Below are positions 1 to 9,018 of a DNA stretch of 64,000 nucleotides, piece after piece (the first letter of the stretch is position 1; every line of letters starts with the position of its first letter). The position numbers were made by a program, and so were the translations under genes. The notes under the pieces are model-generated. The model searched no databases and was not told the DNA's origin. It saw nothing but the letters and a program-made list of their open reading frames with translations. The DNA lies in assembly GCA_039819485.1 (NCBI GenBank), contig JBCBRY010000037.1:6290-70289 (forward strand), in the 5' to 3' direction. Origin of the DNA: UBA6168 sp039819485 (GTDB taxonomy: Bacteria > Bacteroidota > Bacteroidia > Chitinophagales > Saprospiraceae).

Positions 1-800
1 AGCATGACAGCTCCACCAGTCCTAAAAGCAATTTCAGAAAGAACGTCAAACTCGATCCCATCACCTAATCCAACCGTGTAAATTCGCACCTCTTCCGCAC
101 AAGCTTTTTGTATGAGTTCATTGACACTAACCCCACCTGCTGTATCACCGCCGTCCGTAAAAGCAACAATTGCCCGATTAGGGTTTTTACCATTGTTAGC
201 GGTGTAAGAAATAAGGTCAAAAGTGGAAATATAAAGTGGCGTGCCGCCACCTGTTCGGCCAGCCAAAACTTCGATAGAGGGTATCAAATCGTCTGATTGG
301 TTGGTAAAATCCACCAACAGTTCATAAGGAGACTGAAATTGGCTTCCACTGGTAAAAGCAGCTATGGCAGCCTCATCATTTCCACTAACAATTCTTGCAA
401 AACTTGTCCCTGCTTCTATACGGGCATCCTGAGGGTCAGTAGAGGCAATAGACCCTGATTGGTCGAACAATAAAGTTGTTGAAAATGGGCCTTTGTCCTC
501 ATCCTCCTCTTCGATTAGACTTGTAATTGCAAATTCAATTTCATTCTGTAGCCCACTTACAGTGAAATCTTCGGGGTTTAACCCGGAAATAAAACCTCCA
601 AAATGATCTACCACAAAAAATATCATTTCTAGCTCAGCCAAATCACCTTCCACTTTCGTTATCTCCAGCCCCACCATCCCTCCGGCAGGAACACCTTCTA
701 ATTCAGGCACCAGTTCGTCGTGTTCTTCAAAGCACCCGACATTAAAAAAAATAACAACAAAAAATGCTGCGATTCGATAAATATGATTTTTATTTTTCAT
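1..800 (-). CDS. von Willebrand factor A domain protein, exported (C-terminus cut by window edge)
   Basis: Read on the minus strand from ATG at 800, the frame stays open to base 1, so only the first ~266 residues are present. The N-terminus is a hydrophobic signal ending in a likely lipobox (FFNVGC), suggesting a lipoprotein. A VWA domain follows. It has the complete metal-binding MIDAS set: DQSGS about 105 residues in, a GGTPLY threonine, and FTDGGD. VWA domains bind protein ligands or act as adhesion or scaffold modules outside the cytoplasm. The partner cannot be told from this window. The start is chosen because it gives a clean signal peptide. Confidence 0.85.
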   Translation of the reverse strand, partial: MKNKNHIYRIAAFFVVIFFNVGCFEEHDELVPELEGVPAGGMVGLEITKVEGDLAELEMIFFVVDHFGGFISGLNPEDFTVSGLQNEIEFAITSLIEEEDEDKGPFSTTLLFDQSGSIASTDPQDARIEAGTSFARIVSGNDEAAIAAFTSGSQFQSPYELLVDFTNQSDDLIPSIEVLAGRTGGGTPLYISTFDLISYTANNGKNPNRAIVAFTDGGDTAGGVSVNELIQKACAEEVRIYTVGLGDGIEFDVLSEIAFRTGGAVM

Positions 801-852
801 GATTGATTGTATTATTGAATATAATCGTAATTGTATGTTACCTCGACTTTTT

Positions 853-1473
853 TTATGGCAAATAGAATGAAATACCAGCTTTGAACCAGCTCATGGCATC
901 ATCCCCTATTTCCACAAACCCTCCCAGGTGGTTGGTCAGATAATACCTGGCTCCAAAGATGAAACTCCCGGCCACTTTGGATTCATGTGTGCTCTGTTCT
1001 AAATTGGTCAGACTGATACGACGAAAACTTACTGCACCACCAATGTAGGGATCCAGTTTATCCATAATGTTAAAGTGATAGGTGCCCCTTAATGAGCCGA
1101 GGTAATACCTATACTGATAATTAAATTTTGGAACCCTCCAAATCCGATTTCCAAAGGTTAACCCCACTCCGATATTATGACCTATATTTTTTTCTATTGT
1201 CAAAGAAAGAGCAGGCGTTACCATATTGACATCCAACTGATTCAACTCCTGGGCCCTATCTGATAGGTTGACATTTGAACGAATCCCGATACCTGGTTGA
1301 ATTACCCAGCTTTTATGTCCGAATTTTTCAGGCTCCTCAAATAGTTCTCCTAACCAACCAAGCACATCGAAAGGTGGAGGTGAATAAACGTCTTTTTTCC
1401 ACGGATTGCCGGTATTTCCGAAACTCAAAAGATTCACAGATAAAATGACAAGAAAGGTTGATATGAATTTCAT
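853..1473 (-). CDS. outer-membrane beta-barrel family protein
   Basis: About 206 residues with a signal peptide (MKFISTFLVILSVNLLSFG). Alternating hydrophobic/polar strands rich in aromatic residues and glycine follow (for example GVGLTFGNRIW, YIGGAVSFRR, SFIFGARYYL), typical of a small eight-stranded outer-membrane barrel. The C-terminal residues FKAGISFYLP fit a barrel-closing strand. An upstream ATG at 1494 would add seven residues before the signal. The ATG at 1473 is preferred. Substrate or role unknown. It is separate in sequence from the barrel at 1758-2273 but of the same general class. Confidence 0.65.
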   Translation of the reverse strand: MKFISTFLVILSVNLLSFGNTGNPWKKDVYSPPPFDVLGWLGELFEEPEKFGHKSWVIQPGIGIRSNVNLSDRAQELNQLDVNMVTPALSLTIEKNIGHNIGVGLTFGNRIWRVPKFNYQYRYYLGSLRGTYHFNIMDKLDPYIGGAVSFRRISLTNLEQSTHESKVAGSFIFGARYYLTNHLGGFVEIGDDAMSWFKAGISFYLP

Positions 1474-1757
1474 GGTTGTTTGTTTTAAATGCAAGTATTG
1501 GATTAGCTAAAACATTTCTTATTGAAACAAGCGATCCTGTACAGGAAAGGCATGTCCGAAAGAAATAATTTGACAAATTTTTCCATGAGTATTTTTAAAT
1601 GGGTTGGGCAAAAAGTCGACTATGCTGTCACCAACATTTCATTTAATTCACTAAGTATACTTCTATCTTTAAATACTATAAATTTCGTTTATACCTTGAC
1701 TTTCTGCACCAACCTTTGGTTCAATGGGTTTTAAAATATTTGGTTAGGTTATATCTT

Positions 1758-2273
1758 TTACCTTGAAATAATATATCTAACACCTAATGACCCATAATCC
1801 CCACCAAAGCCTGAACCAAGTCCACGTAAAAGAATTGTTGGGGTCCAGTCAAGAGATATGTTTATCGGTGTATTGGCAAATGAATAGTCCAAGCCTACAT
1901 ATCCTTGAAGTGCCAAGCTGGTATCTACCCTATCATCGTCAAATATCCCCTCATCGTAGCTCCAAAAATAGAGAGCTGCTCCGCCTCCAAAGTACCATTT
2001 TAATCCATCCAAACCGTCTATGTCCAAAGGTTTGTGAATCAGATATGCCCCCCCCAAAACCGTACTCCGATAGTCATAAACAATGTAGTCATAGCCCCTT
2101 GTACCTAAATAAGCCTCGACTGCACTAGATTCATTCAGGAAGAGTTTTAACGAAAGTGACACTGGGTACCCCAAACGAAGCCCCCCGGCCATCCGGTACT
2201 CTTGCGCGTGACAGGTAAGTGAAACCGTAACCATTAGAGTTATAGTGACAGTGATTAATTTTAATTTTTCCAT
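1758..2273 (-). CDS. small outer-membrane beta-barrel protein
   Basis: 171 residues. The signal peptide (MEKLKLITVTITLMVTVSLTCHA) is followed by short amphipathic strands with glycine turns (YRMAGGLRLGYPVSLSLK, WYFGGGAALYFW, LQGYVGLDYSF, NISLDWTPTILL) and a final strand LGVRYIISR. This is the look of the Bacteroidota outer-membrane barrel families (OmpW/OMP_b-brl-like). No function can be assigned. It runs in the same direction as the barrel downstream of it, with a 263-bp gap that shows no further gene. Confidence 0.65.
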   Translation of the reverse strand: MEKLKLITVTITLMVTVSLTCHAQEYRMAGGLRLGYPVSLSLKLFLNESSAVEAYLGTRGYDYIVYDYRSTVLGGAYLIHKPLDIDGLDGLKWYFGGGAALYFWSYDEGIFDDDRVDTSLALQGYVGLDYSFANTPINISLDWTPTILLRGLGSGFGGDYGSLGVRYIISR

Positions 2274-2327
2274 TTCATAATTTTTTCAGGTGAGAAACTA
2301 AAGTTGTTTTATTTAAAATAAATGTTT

Positions 2328-4043
2328 TCAATTACTACAGGACTCAATTGACCTTTTCCAAAAGGTCAATAATTTCCTCCCTTCTTCAATGTCCTTTACT
2401 TGAACTTGAAGCTGTGCTTCATAACTGGAAGGTGTTCCGTTCTTGTAAGTTTTGATTATTTTCTCTTTTTGCCGGGTATCCACTTCAACAAATACTGCTT
2501 TTTTGGAAATATTGAATTGCAGCGAGGATGCATTTAAATCCTTATTATTGAATTCCCAGATTATCTCTTCGTTTTTCTTACCGTTTTCTTCATTTATAGC
2601 CAATTTCCATTTGCAGGATTCTTCAATTTGAGCAAGTGATTGTCTCCTACTCCCTCTGTCTGTTTGAATATTTCCAATCATGCTTTTAAGCAATTCAAAT
2701 TGACGCTGAGATGTTGTTTCTAATTGTTCCAATTCTCTCTCTAACTGCTGTCCACAACCTTTCAAAACTATTGGTAAAACTTGGCGTATTGTCCTCATGT
2801 TTTCAACTCCTGCTGCATAGATTTTGACATCAGGGCGATAGGTAGGGTTTTCGCCCAATTCACCGACCTGTACCATATTCTCATTTCCATCGGACTTAAA
2901 ACCGATGTGAATTTCCTTACCAGAAACCTTTTCGGTCACTGAGTTTTGGCTCATGTCTCCAAAATGAAAGAAATAGCGGTTTTTCTGGTCCTCTTTTTCA
3001 TTCTTCTCAGTGATTTCCAAAACCGTCTGGCACTTAGGCTCAATGGTTTGGGCATAAGTTTTATCACCGGCATCGACAGCTTTAAGTGAAGTGTATAACA
3101 ACTGTAATGCTTCACTCAATGGTGCATCTTCCGGTAGCAACTCATCTGTTTTTTCATCTGCATTCTTGACCAGTTGTTCTAGTACATGAATAAAAGACCT
3201 CGCCTTATCAATATCATCAGTGTTTATTTGAATACGGTCATCGTACTTGTCTCTTTGACCATCTTTTAATACTTCTACAAATTTTTTATTGCGCCTCACT
3301 TTCATCATAACAAAGACTCCTGTTCCTTTCACTTGAAGACTGATACTATGGCTACCAAAGTCGGACGGATTAAATGAACGAACGATAGTCTCGGTACCTT
3401 TTTTACCTTCTTTTATTGTGGTGATTTTGCATCGAGTAGGATGATCACCTTCTTTGCTCCACGATTGATCAATCGCATTTTTACCTTCATTAATTGGTTT
3501 TACATTTTCTTCTAACCATTCTATTTGCTCTGCAAGAGTAGCAACGACGGGCAAACCCAAATCTTTTTTGTCCAATACCTGAATGGCCATTTTAAAAAGT
3601 CGTTCTATTTCCCTGGCATTATCGACATCTACCGCTTTCACTTCTATTTCGCTCTGGTAACTTTGGAGTTCGTTATTTTCATAGGATTTGATGAATTTCT
3701 GGCGTTGTTCTGTTCCCAATTTTACAAAGATCAATTCCTTCCTGGTATCGTGACGAACAGTATTTATATCTATATCAGATAGATTAAAAAGAAATTCTTT
3801 TTCTATAGTATTGCCTTTCTTACCTGTAATTTTGGTACTGTAAAAAGTAATTTTCCAAGGTTGGGTCTCGTTAAAAGAAAAAGACTGCCTTATTGATCCA
3901 CTACTTATCTCAACATCCTTTATTTCATTTTTAATCTGGTTAACTATATCGATTAATTTATTTTGATGAACGTGGCAAAACCCCGGCCCTTGTACCAAGA
4001 ACAGGAAAGCAATACAGGCTCCAAGGATTTTGTACGATTTCAT
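2328..4043 (-). CDS. exported protein with four tandem repeats of an unknown domain
   Basis: 571 residues starting with a signal peptide (MKSYKILGACIAFLFLVQGPGFC). The rest is four copies of a ~138-residue unit. Each unit has a ~30-residue helical stretch and then a ~95-residue beta-rich part. The beta part has a common layout: C/WK(I/L)xxxxE..GKK near the start, an F(N/H)xxD/S strand pair, then a Lys/Arg-rich strand ending KTYKNG-like, then D(V/I)EExRxL. The beta parts lie near residues 60-155, 195-290, 335-430 and 475-571. I do not recognise the domain. Repeats of this type suggest a structural or binding role in the periplasm or at the surface. Confidence 0.7.
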   Translation of the reverse strand: MKSYKILGACIAFLFLVQGPGFCHVHQNKLIDIVNQIKNEIKDVEISSGSIRQSFSFNETQPWKITFYSTKITGKKGNTIEKEFLFNLSDIDINTVRHDTRKELIFVKLGTEQRQKFIKSYENNELQSYQSEIEVKAVDVDNAREIERLFKMAIQVLDKKDLGLPVVATLAEQIEWLEENVKPINEGKNAIDQSWSKEGDHPTRCKITTIKEGKKGTETIVRSFNPSDFGSHSISLQVKGTGVFVMMKVRRNKKFVEVLKDGQRDKYDDRIQINTDDIDKARSFIHVLEQLVKNADEKTDELLPEDAPLSEALQLLYTSLKAVDAGDKTYAQTIEPKCQTVLEITEKNEKEDQKNRYFFHFGDMSQNSVTEKVSGKEIHIGFKSDGNENMVQVGELGENPTYRPDVKIYAAGVENMRTIRQVLPIVLKGCGQQLERELEQLETTSQRQFELLKSMIGNIQTDRGSRRQSLAQIEESCKWKLAINEENGKKNEEIIWEFNNKDLNASSLQFNISKKAVFVEVDTRQKEKIIKTYKNGTPSSYEAQLQVQVKDIEEGRKLLTFWKRSIESCSN

Positions 4044-4222
4044 CCGTATTTGTTTTTTGTTATTATTAAAATGTTACAGGTTTCAACTTTTTATAACTTA
4101 AATACATTTAAAACTATGTAAATCCCCCGTTACTCAAGAGTACTTTTTATTTAATTTTTACCAGTTCAGGAAGATATTATTTTATAATTCAGAACTAATA
4201 AAAATTTGATTCTCAGACAACT

Positions 4223-5686
4223 ATGAAAAAATTTTCTTCCCCCCCTAACAAGTTATTTCTGCACTGTAAGGTCGCCAATTTGTTAGGCGCTTTGTCCAAT
4301 AGCGACCTTAAATTGTTTGATAAATTTCTACGAACACCTTGGTTTAACCGCAGTAAAGTTCTTATTCGGATATTGGAGAATGTAAAAAATCACCACCCTA
4401 ATTTCAACAACCCAAAAATGGAACTGCCCAGGATTTTCAAAAAGGTGTTCCCCAAAGAATCTTACAATGAACATAAGTTGCGAAAATATTTTTCCGAACT
4501 GACTAAGTACGTCCAGTTGTTTATGGCCCATAGAATATTTGAATCCAATAAAAAACTTGTCAACGAACAAACTGCGCTGTACTTGAACCATCAGAATAAT
4601 TACCATGCCCTTGAAAAATATCATAGAGATGCCATTCGAAAAAATGAAGAAAATAAAATAAAAGGCCTCAAAAGCTACAAACAGAAAAGTGACCTCCTGC
4701 ACCAGTTATATTTTCACCCTTCTTTTGACAAGTTCCCAGACGGAGCAGAAATGCTGAAGGCCAATATGGAATCCATTGACCGTGAACTGACCCTTAAGAA
4801 ACTTTTTATAGCCTGCGAAGCGATGAACGTATCCCATTTTTTTAACGAGGAATTTGCTCCTTCCCTATTGACTGAAGTGCAAGAACTAGTAGAGTCATTT
4901 TGTAAAGGTGAGCACCCGGTGTTCAAAATATTCCTCAACCTTAGTTACCTGCTGCAAGGCAATGGCGATAAAAAATTATTTGAAGCAACTATGTTGCTCG
5001 CCACGAACAAATCTCTTTTGCTGGAATATGAAGAACATGCTTCATGTATTTCTCTGTTGATCAACCATGCGGCCCGAGAACACCGAAAAACAGACGACAT
5101 TTTTTACCTCAAGAAAATCCATGCCCTAAACGCGTTTGGCCTATATAAAAAAATGTTCATTCACAGAAAAAAAATAAATGAAAGCACTTTTACCAATATT
5201 AGCAATACAGCCTCAATGATAGGAGAATATAATTTCGCGTCCAATTTCATTAGCGACTACCAGCAGTATTTAGATGAAAAAATAAGGCAAAAAACGGTCG
5301 CTCTTGCTCAGGCATATTTGTTATTCCACAAGCAAGACTATAAGACTGCCTATCACAAAATTAGCAACATCCCATTCATTTCATTAAGGTACAAACTTGT
5401 CGCCCGGACCTTAATTATCCAGTGTTTATATGAAATACAAGGAGAAGACCCAAGTTTCAAACAACTACTAAAAAGAGAATTGGTTGCGTTTAAGAGGTTT
5501 ATCAAAAAAAATAAAAGCTGGAACGAGACCAGGAAAAATCAATATTTAATCTTTGTCCAAGTTGTTGATAAAATAATAAATAACCCAGACAAAAAATCTA
5601 TTATCGAATGGTTACTGCGTAAATCGGAAACGAATCAACCAATTATGGCTAAAGATTGGTTAATGAACAAGATCAATTCTCTGTAG
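4223..5686 (+). CDS. conserved helical protein of unknown function (paralogue of 6712-8073)
   Basis: 487 residues, almost wholly alpha-helical by composition, Lys/Asn-rich, with no signal peptide. The N-terminus carries the motif LKLFDKFLRTPWFNRSK, which I associate with a cytoplasmic protein family common in Saprospiria genomes but never assigned a function. The C-terminus ends in MAKDWLMNKINSL, matching FKNWILDKIHRL in the paralogue 1 kb downstream. The internal region LTKYVQLF to VSHFFN also aligns with that gene. The pairing suggests an old duplication. A helical-repeat (TPR/SEL1-like) scaffold is possible but not shown. Confidence 0.7.
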   Translation: MKKFSSPPNKLFLHCKVANLLGALSNSDLKLFDKFLRTPWFNRSKVLIRILENVKNHHPNFNNPKMELPRIFKKVFPKESYNEHKLRKYFSELTKYVQLFMAHRIFESNKKLVNEQTALYLNHQNNYHALEKYHRDAIRKNEENKIKGLKSYKQKSDLLHQLYFHPSFDKFPDGAEMLKANMESIDRELTLKKLFIACEAMNVSHFFNEEFAPSLLTEVQELVESFCKGEHPVFKIFLNLSYLLQGNGDKKLFEATMLLATNKSLLLEYEEHASCISLLINHAAREHRKTDDIFYLKKIHALNAFGLYKKMFIHRKKINESTFTNISNTASMIGEYNFASNFISDYQQYLDEKIRQKTVALAQAYLLFHKQDYKTAYHKISNIPFISLRYKLVARTLIIQCLYEIQGEDPSFKQLLKRELVAFKRFIKKNKSWNETRKNQYLIFVQVVDKIINNPDKKSIIEWLLRKSETNQPIMAKDWLMNKINSL

Positions 5687-5691
5687 CTTAC

Positions 5692-5717
5692 CGGGAAGAT
5701 TCACAATCATCTTCCCG
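5692..5717. terminator. hairpin between convergent genes
   Basis: Perfect 9-bp inverted repeat (CGGGAAGAT, 8-nt loop, ATCTTCCCG) six bases after the stop of the plus-strand gene and 15 bases before the end of the minus-strand gene. Its position between convergent 3' ends suggests a bidirectional terminator. A clear T-run is missing, but the flank is AT-rich. Confidence 0.6.
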
Positions 5718-5732
5718 ACAAGAATAATTTTA

Positions 5733-6125
5733 TTAGTGGATAATTTCATCCATAATAATTATTCCGCTGGTATTCCCATTCCCGCAGTTTGTATAAAACT
5801 CGAAGGTATGATCACCTGTAGAAAGGCCGGAAAAGGTATAAGTATTGCCGCTAACACTTATGAGGCTACTTGCTTGTCCGTTAAATACATATCTCAATTT
5901 AAAGTCCACAGCACCATCTAATGAATCCCATGAAAAGGAAATTGAACCCGATCCAGATCCGGTTTTGGTAATATTGCCCGGGGGGTCACAATTTTGTACT
6001 TTCGTTGGTGCCCAAGCCTGGTTTGGAACAGCCAACGCGGGCACAAGTAAAATGGTTAAAGCAATACAAAAAAACGTAATGAATAAATGAACCTGAAGCC
6101 TGGATCTTTTGCTTAATTTTTTCAC
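5733..6125 (-). CDS. small secreted protein with a fibronectin type III-like domain
   Basis: 130 residues. Charged N-terminus, then a long hydrophobic signal (LFITFFCIALTILLVPALAV). The mature part NCDPPGNITKTGSGSGSISFSWDSLDGAVDFKLRYVFNG to STGDHTFEFYTNCGNG has the spacing of an FN3 domain: a W in strand B, a Y in strand C, and the S/GLSTGDHTFE turn. Two cysteines may form a disulfide. It ends in a hydrophobic acidic tail (SGIIIMDEIIH). Likely exported; partner unknown. Confidence 0.6.
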   Translation of the reverse strand: MKKLSKRSRLQVHLFITFFCIALTILLVPALAVPNQAWAPTKVQNCDPPGNITKTGSGSGSISFSWDSLDGAVDFKLRYVFNGQASSLISVSGNTYTFSGLSTGDHTFEFYTNCGNGNTSGIIIMDEIIH

Positions 6126-6711
6126 GGTCTAAAATTTTTGATGGCTGCCTTGAGTGTTATCAAGATTTTGCACTTGAACTAACACTGACAACTCAGCTTG
6201 CTTGAAAGAAATAATTAGTTGAATTTTTTTAAAGCAGCACATTCTCTGAACATCTAAAGTCTTCATATTCATTCTCTAAAAACCAACCTCACTTTCTCTT
6301 TTTTAAAAAACTTTTTGGCCTTAGAATATTTGCTTTACAGGCTCAAATAAAAAGACACTTTCGAATTTTTACTTGGAGAAAAAATAGCAATAACACTCGC
6401 AGCGTTAAGGTGAGAAATGAAGCTAAAAAGCTTTGTAAAAAGCTGACAAACAAACACTTATAACATGGATAAAAAACACCATAAAAAATTTGAATCTCTA
6501 AATAAAAAAATTACTCCATCTTTATAAACCACTATCATATGCTGAATTATGACAAAAAATTTCAAAGAAAATAACAGACATAGTAATGGCGAGTAAAAGG
6601 AGTGTCAAATAATAAACAGACCAATTTCAAAGAATTCCATTCATAGGCCGGAATATATTTTGAAAAATTGGATTGCCTTAGCAGCAAGAAAGATTTTTTA
6701 GGAGAAGTTCG
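6126..6711. other. 586-bp AT-rich gap without a recognisable gene
   Basis: Very AT-rich, stops in all frames, no hairpin with a convincing stem and no RNA gene seen. The next gene lacks the ~90-residue N-terminal part of its paralogue, so this gap could hold its decayed 5' end. I could not find matching residues in any frame. Confidence 0.5.
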
Positions 6712-8073
6712 ATGGAACTTTCTAAATGCCGAAAAAATATCCGCTTTTTTAGCGATTCATTTGTATTGGAATCTTTATTATTTCATGATGGGAATGTTGA
6801 TAAATCAATTGAAACACTCCTCGAAGGCAGAGCAATTACTAAAGCAGAAAAAATCAAAACAAATATTATAAATATATCTATGTTACCTATTGATAAAATA
6901 TTGCTCAAAAAAATATATTATGAAAAAAAAGCTAGGGAAAAAATAGAGTCAGAAGGAAGAAGAGACAAAGAACCAAATCTGCTTTCTATTTCAAACGCAT
7001 TGGATGAATATTATTACCTAAACAAAATTCAATTATACTGCGCTTATTTAAGTTACAAAAAATTTGTTAACCCTACCGTCTTGTCCTATAATAAAAATGA
7101 TATTAGATTAATCCATATCATCCTGAACCAAATAGATGATAATTATTTTGACAACCCGGCAATTAAAGTCTACAATAAAATCAGGCTTCTTTACGAAGCC
7201 CTTAACGAGACAAATTCAAATGACAAAACAATCTATCTGGAGCTAAAATCCTTGATCGATGAATACGAATACACAATCAACCGATTTGACAAAGCAACCA
7301 TTTTATCCTACCTGACAAATTATTGTCTGTACAAAATGAACAATGGGAATTTCAGATTCAGGGAGGAATTTTTATATACCAATTTATCTATCCTAAAATC
7401 TTTGTACACAAAAAATACGAGCAAAAAAAACAAGTTGCCACCTTCGACTTTCAAGAACATCGTTGTCGTATCATTAAAATTAGATCCTGCAACGGATTTT
7501 TTCCAAAGATGCCAAATAACAGACAAGCCGGCACAAGCGATAAGAAACCAGAACAAGCATAATTGGATAGAAGAATTTATGGAATATTATAAAAAGTGGA
7601 TTGATACCAAATACAAGAAGACTTACTACAATTATTGTTTAGCATTGTTGTTGTTTGAAAAAATGGAATATGTAAAAGCCTACCGGGTACTGCAAAACCC
7701 GTCCCGCACCCAGGGAATGTTCATCAACCTTGACACAAAAGTCCTCCACCTTGTAATCCTATATGAAGTATTTAACAAAAGGTCCATTATTTTAGAAAAC
7801 GATGGAATTGACATTCTGAAAGTCCTGGACAGCTTGAGAGGTCTGTTAAAAGATGATTTGAACCGAAAAAAACAGGTAAGTCAAAAATATGTTGCTATCT
7901 ATAAAAATTTTGAAAAGACATATAAAAGGCTGTATAACCTCAACCTTAGGTATGGAGGCATGCAGAACAAGCCCCTTAAGTTTGAGAAGGAACAGAAAAA
8001 ACTAAAGGCAAATGTGCATGCTATTGAAATACCTTTCAAAAATTGGATACTGGATAAAATACACAGATTATGA
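6712..8073 (+). CDS. conserved helical protein, N-terminally shorter paralogue of 4223-5686
   Basis: 453 residues, Lys/Asn/Tyr-rich and helical. A purine-rich AGGAGA nine bases before the ATG supports this start, and an in-frame TAG at 6679 rules out a longer one. Alignment by eye: SNALDEYYYLNKIQLYCAYLSYKKFVN corresponds to MESIDRELTLKKLFIACEAMNVSHFFN of the paralogue, and the C-termini match (WILDKIHRL / WLMNKINSL). The N-terminal FxxFLxxPWFN segment of the paralogue is absent here. No catalytic motif was found. Function unknown. Confidence 0.65.
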   Translation: MELSKCRKNIRFFSDSFVLESLLFHDGNVDKSIETLLEGRAITKAEKIKTNIINISMLPIDKILLKKIYYEKKAREKIESEGRRDKEPNLLSISNALDEYYYLNKIQLYCAYLSYKKFVNPTVLSYNKNDIRLIHIILNQIDDNYFDNPAIKVYNKIRLLYEALNETNSNDKTIYLELKSLIDEYEYTINRFDKATILSYLTNYCLYKMNNGNFRFREEFLYTNLSILKSLYTKNTSKKNKLPPSTFKNIVVVSLKLDPATDFFQRCQITDKPAQAIRNQNKHNWIEEFMEYYKKWIDTKYKKTYYNYCLALLLFEKMEYVKAYRVLQNPSRTQGMFINLDTKVLHLVILYEVFNKRSIILENDGIDILKVLDSLRGLLKDDLNRKKQVSQKYVAIYKNFEKTYKRLYNLNLRYGGMQNKPLKFEKEQKKLKANVHAIEIPFKNWILDKIHRL

Positions 8074-8115
8074 CCTACATTTTGCAGTAGTTTAAAAGGT
8101 GCCAGGTAAAAAAAA

Positions 8116-8139
8116 GCCTGGAAGATAAATCTTCCAGGC
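8116..8139. terminator. strong hairpin between convergent genes
   Basis: Perfect 11-bp stem GCCTGGAAGAT / ATCTTCCAGGC with a 2-nt loop. An A8 run directly before it reads as a T-run on the minus strand, so it is a textbook intrinsic terminator for the minus-strand gene ending at 8162. It may also stop the plus-strand gene ending at 8073. Confidence 0.75.
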
Positions 8140-8161
8140 AACAATAAACATTCGATAAACA

Positions 8162-8563
8162 TCACTGGTTTGCTGTAAATTCAAAGGTGGTTTCCACCCC
8201 AATGGTGGGGTTATTGACTTGGATTTCAAAATCCGAGGGGCCATCACTGATCGAAAAGACCTCAGTATGGACTCCACTGTCCCCAAGTGTGACGGTCAGG
8301 TCTCTCAGAATGGCATTGTCCTGAATGATGATGATACCTGCGGTGCCAGTGCCACCATTGTCATTGGTCACATGTATCGTAACGGTATTGGCCTGTTCAA
8401 CAGCCTCAACCTCCCATCCCCCTGTTTCAACATATTTATATGTGTCAGGTGAATGAATCCGTCCGGTAGGTGCATTTACATTGACGAAGCTAAAGTTCAG
8501 CAGCAACAACAAAGATGAAATGGACAGACTTGATACTAATTTGCCTTTTTTTAAATATTGCAT
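8162..8563 (-). CDS. small secreted protein of unknown function
   Basis: The frame is open from 8746, but the ATG at 8563 directly precedes a good signal peptide (LVSSLSISSLLLLLNFSFVNVNA), so the protein is taken as 133 residues. The mature part is a single beta-rich domain (WEVEAVEQANTVTIHVTNDNGG, IIIIQDNAILRDLTVTLG, DFEIQVNNPTIGVETTFEF), Thr/Val-rich like an immunoglobulin-fold module. No cysteines and no sorting domain. Possibly a companion of the FN3-like protein at 5733-6125, which has similar size and a similar hydrophobic-acidic motif. Confidence 0.6.
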   Translation of the reverse strand: MQYLKKGKLVSSLSISSLLLLLNFSFVNVNAPTGRIHSPDTYKYVETGGWEVEAVEQANTVTIHVTNDNGGTGTAGIIIIQDNAILRDLTVTLGDSGVHTEVFSISDGPSDFEIQVNNPTIGVETTFEFTANQ

Positions 8564-9018
8564 TACAAAAGAATTAATGGGTTTAACCTGCTTGCGCAGG
8601 CCCCTGGCAATCGCCAGGATAAAACCGAATTCCGTTTGTATTTTTCCCGCCAGCGGGTCAAATGCAATCAAATAGTTGTCCATTGAGCTGCCTGTATCGA
8701 CCATTGTGGCCGAAGTGGTATTATATACCTGATGTGGACTTGGCAACTGACCTTGGCAAACTTGGATTTGACATTTAGACCGCTGACGGTAGGAGGCCCC
8801 CGATACCCGTCAATTGGCTTTATGTAAGGCAAATATGCTATGAAAAAAAGCCTTAAAACAATGATAATCAGTCATTTATAAAATTAAATTAGAGTTCATG
8901 AATTTAATTAAAATCCAACTAATTATTGTAACAATCCATGAACTATTGTGAACATCAGTAAATTTTGATAAATTCGCTTGTTCGTAACAGCACTGTTACA
9001 ACACCTTTTCAATACATT
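8564..9018. other. intergenic region ahead of the NB-ARC cluster
   Basis: 455 bp between divergent genes. The half near 8563 is GC-richer and still open in the upstream reading frame (to 8746) but has no coding character. The half near 9018 is AT-rich and carries the palindrome at 8984-8999. It also carries TAAATTTTG at 8959-8967, one base longer than the Bacteroidota -7 box TAnnTTTG. Promoters for both flanking genes are expected here. Confidence 0.4.
8984..8999. promoter_or_regulatory. palindromic operator candidate ahead of the HTH regulator
   Basis: GTAACAG-CA-CTGTTAC, a perfect 7-bp inverted repeat with a 2-bp centre, ending 19 bases before the chosen ATG of the HTH protein. The size and symmetry fit a site for a dimeric repressor, and autoregulation is the simplest reading. 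A related half-site, TTGTAACAA, lies about 60 bases upstream. Confidence 0.5.

Noticed and set aside
8564..8746. N-terminal extension of the small secreted protein
   Set aside because: It would bury the signal peptide 61 residues inside the protein.
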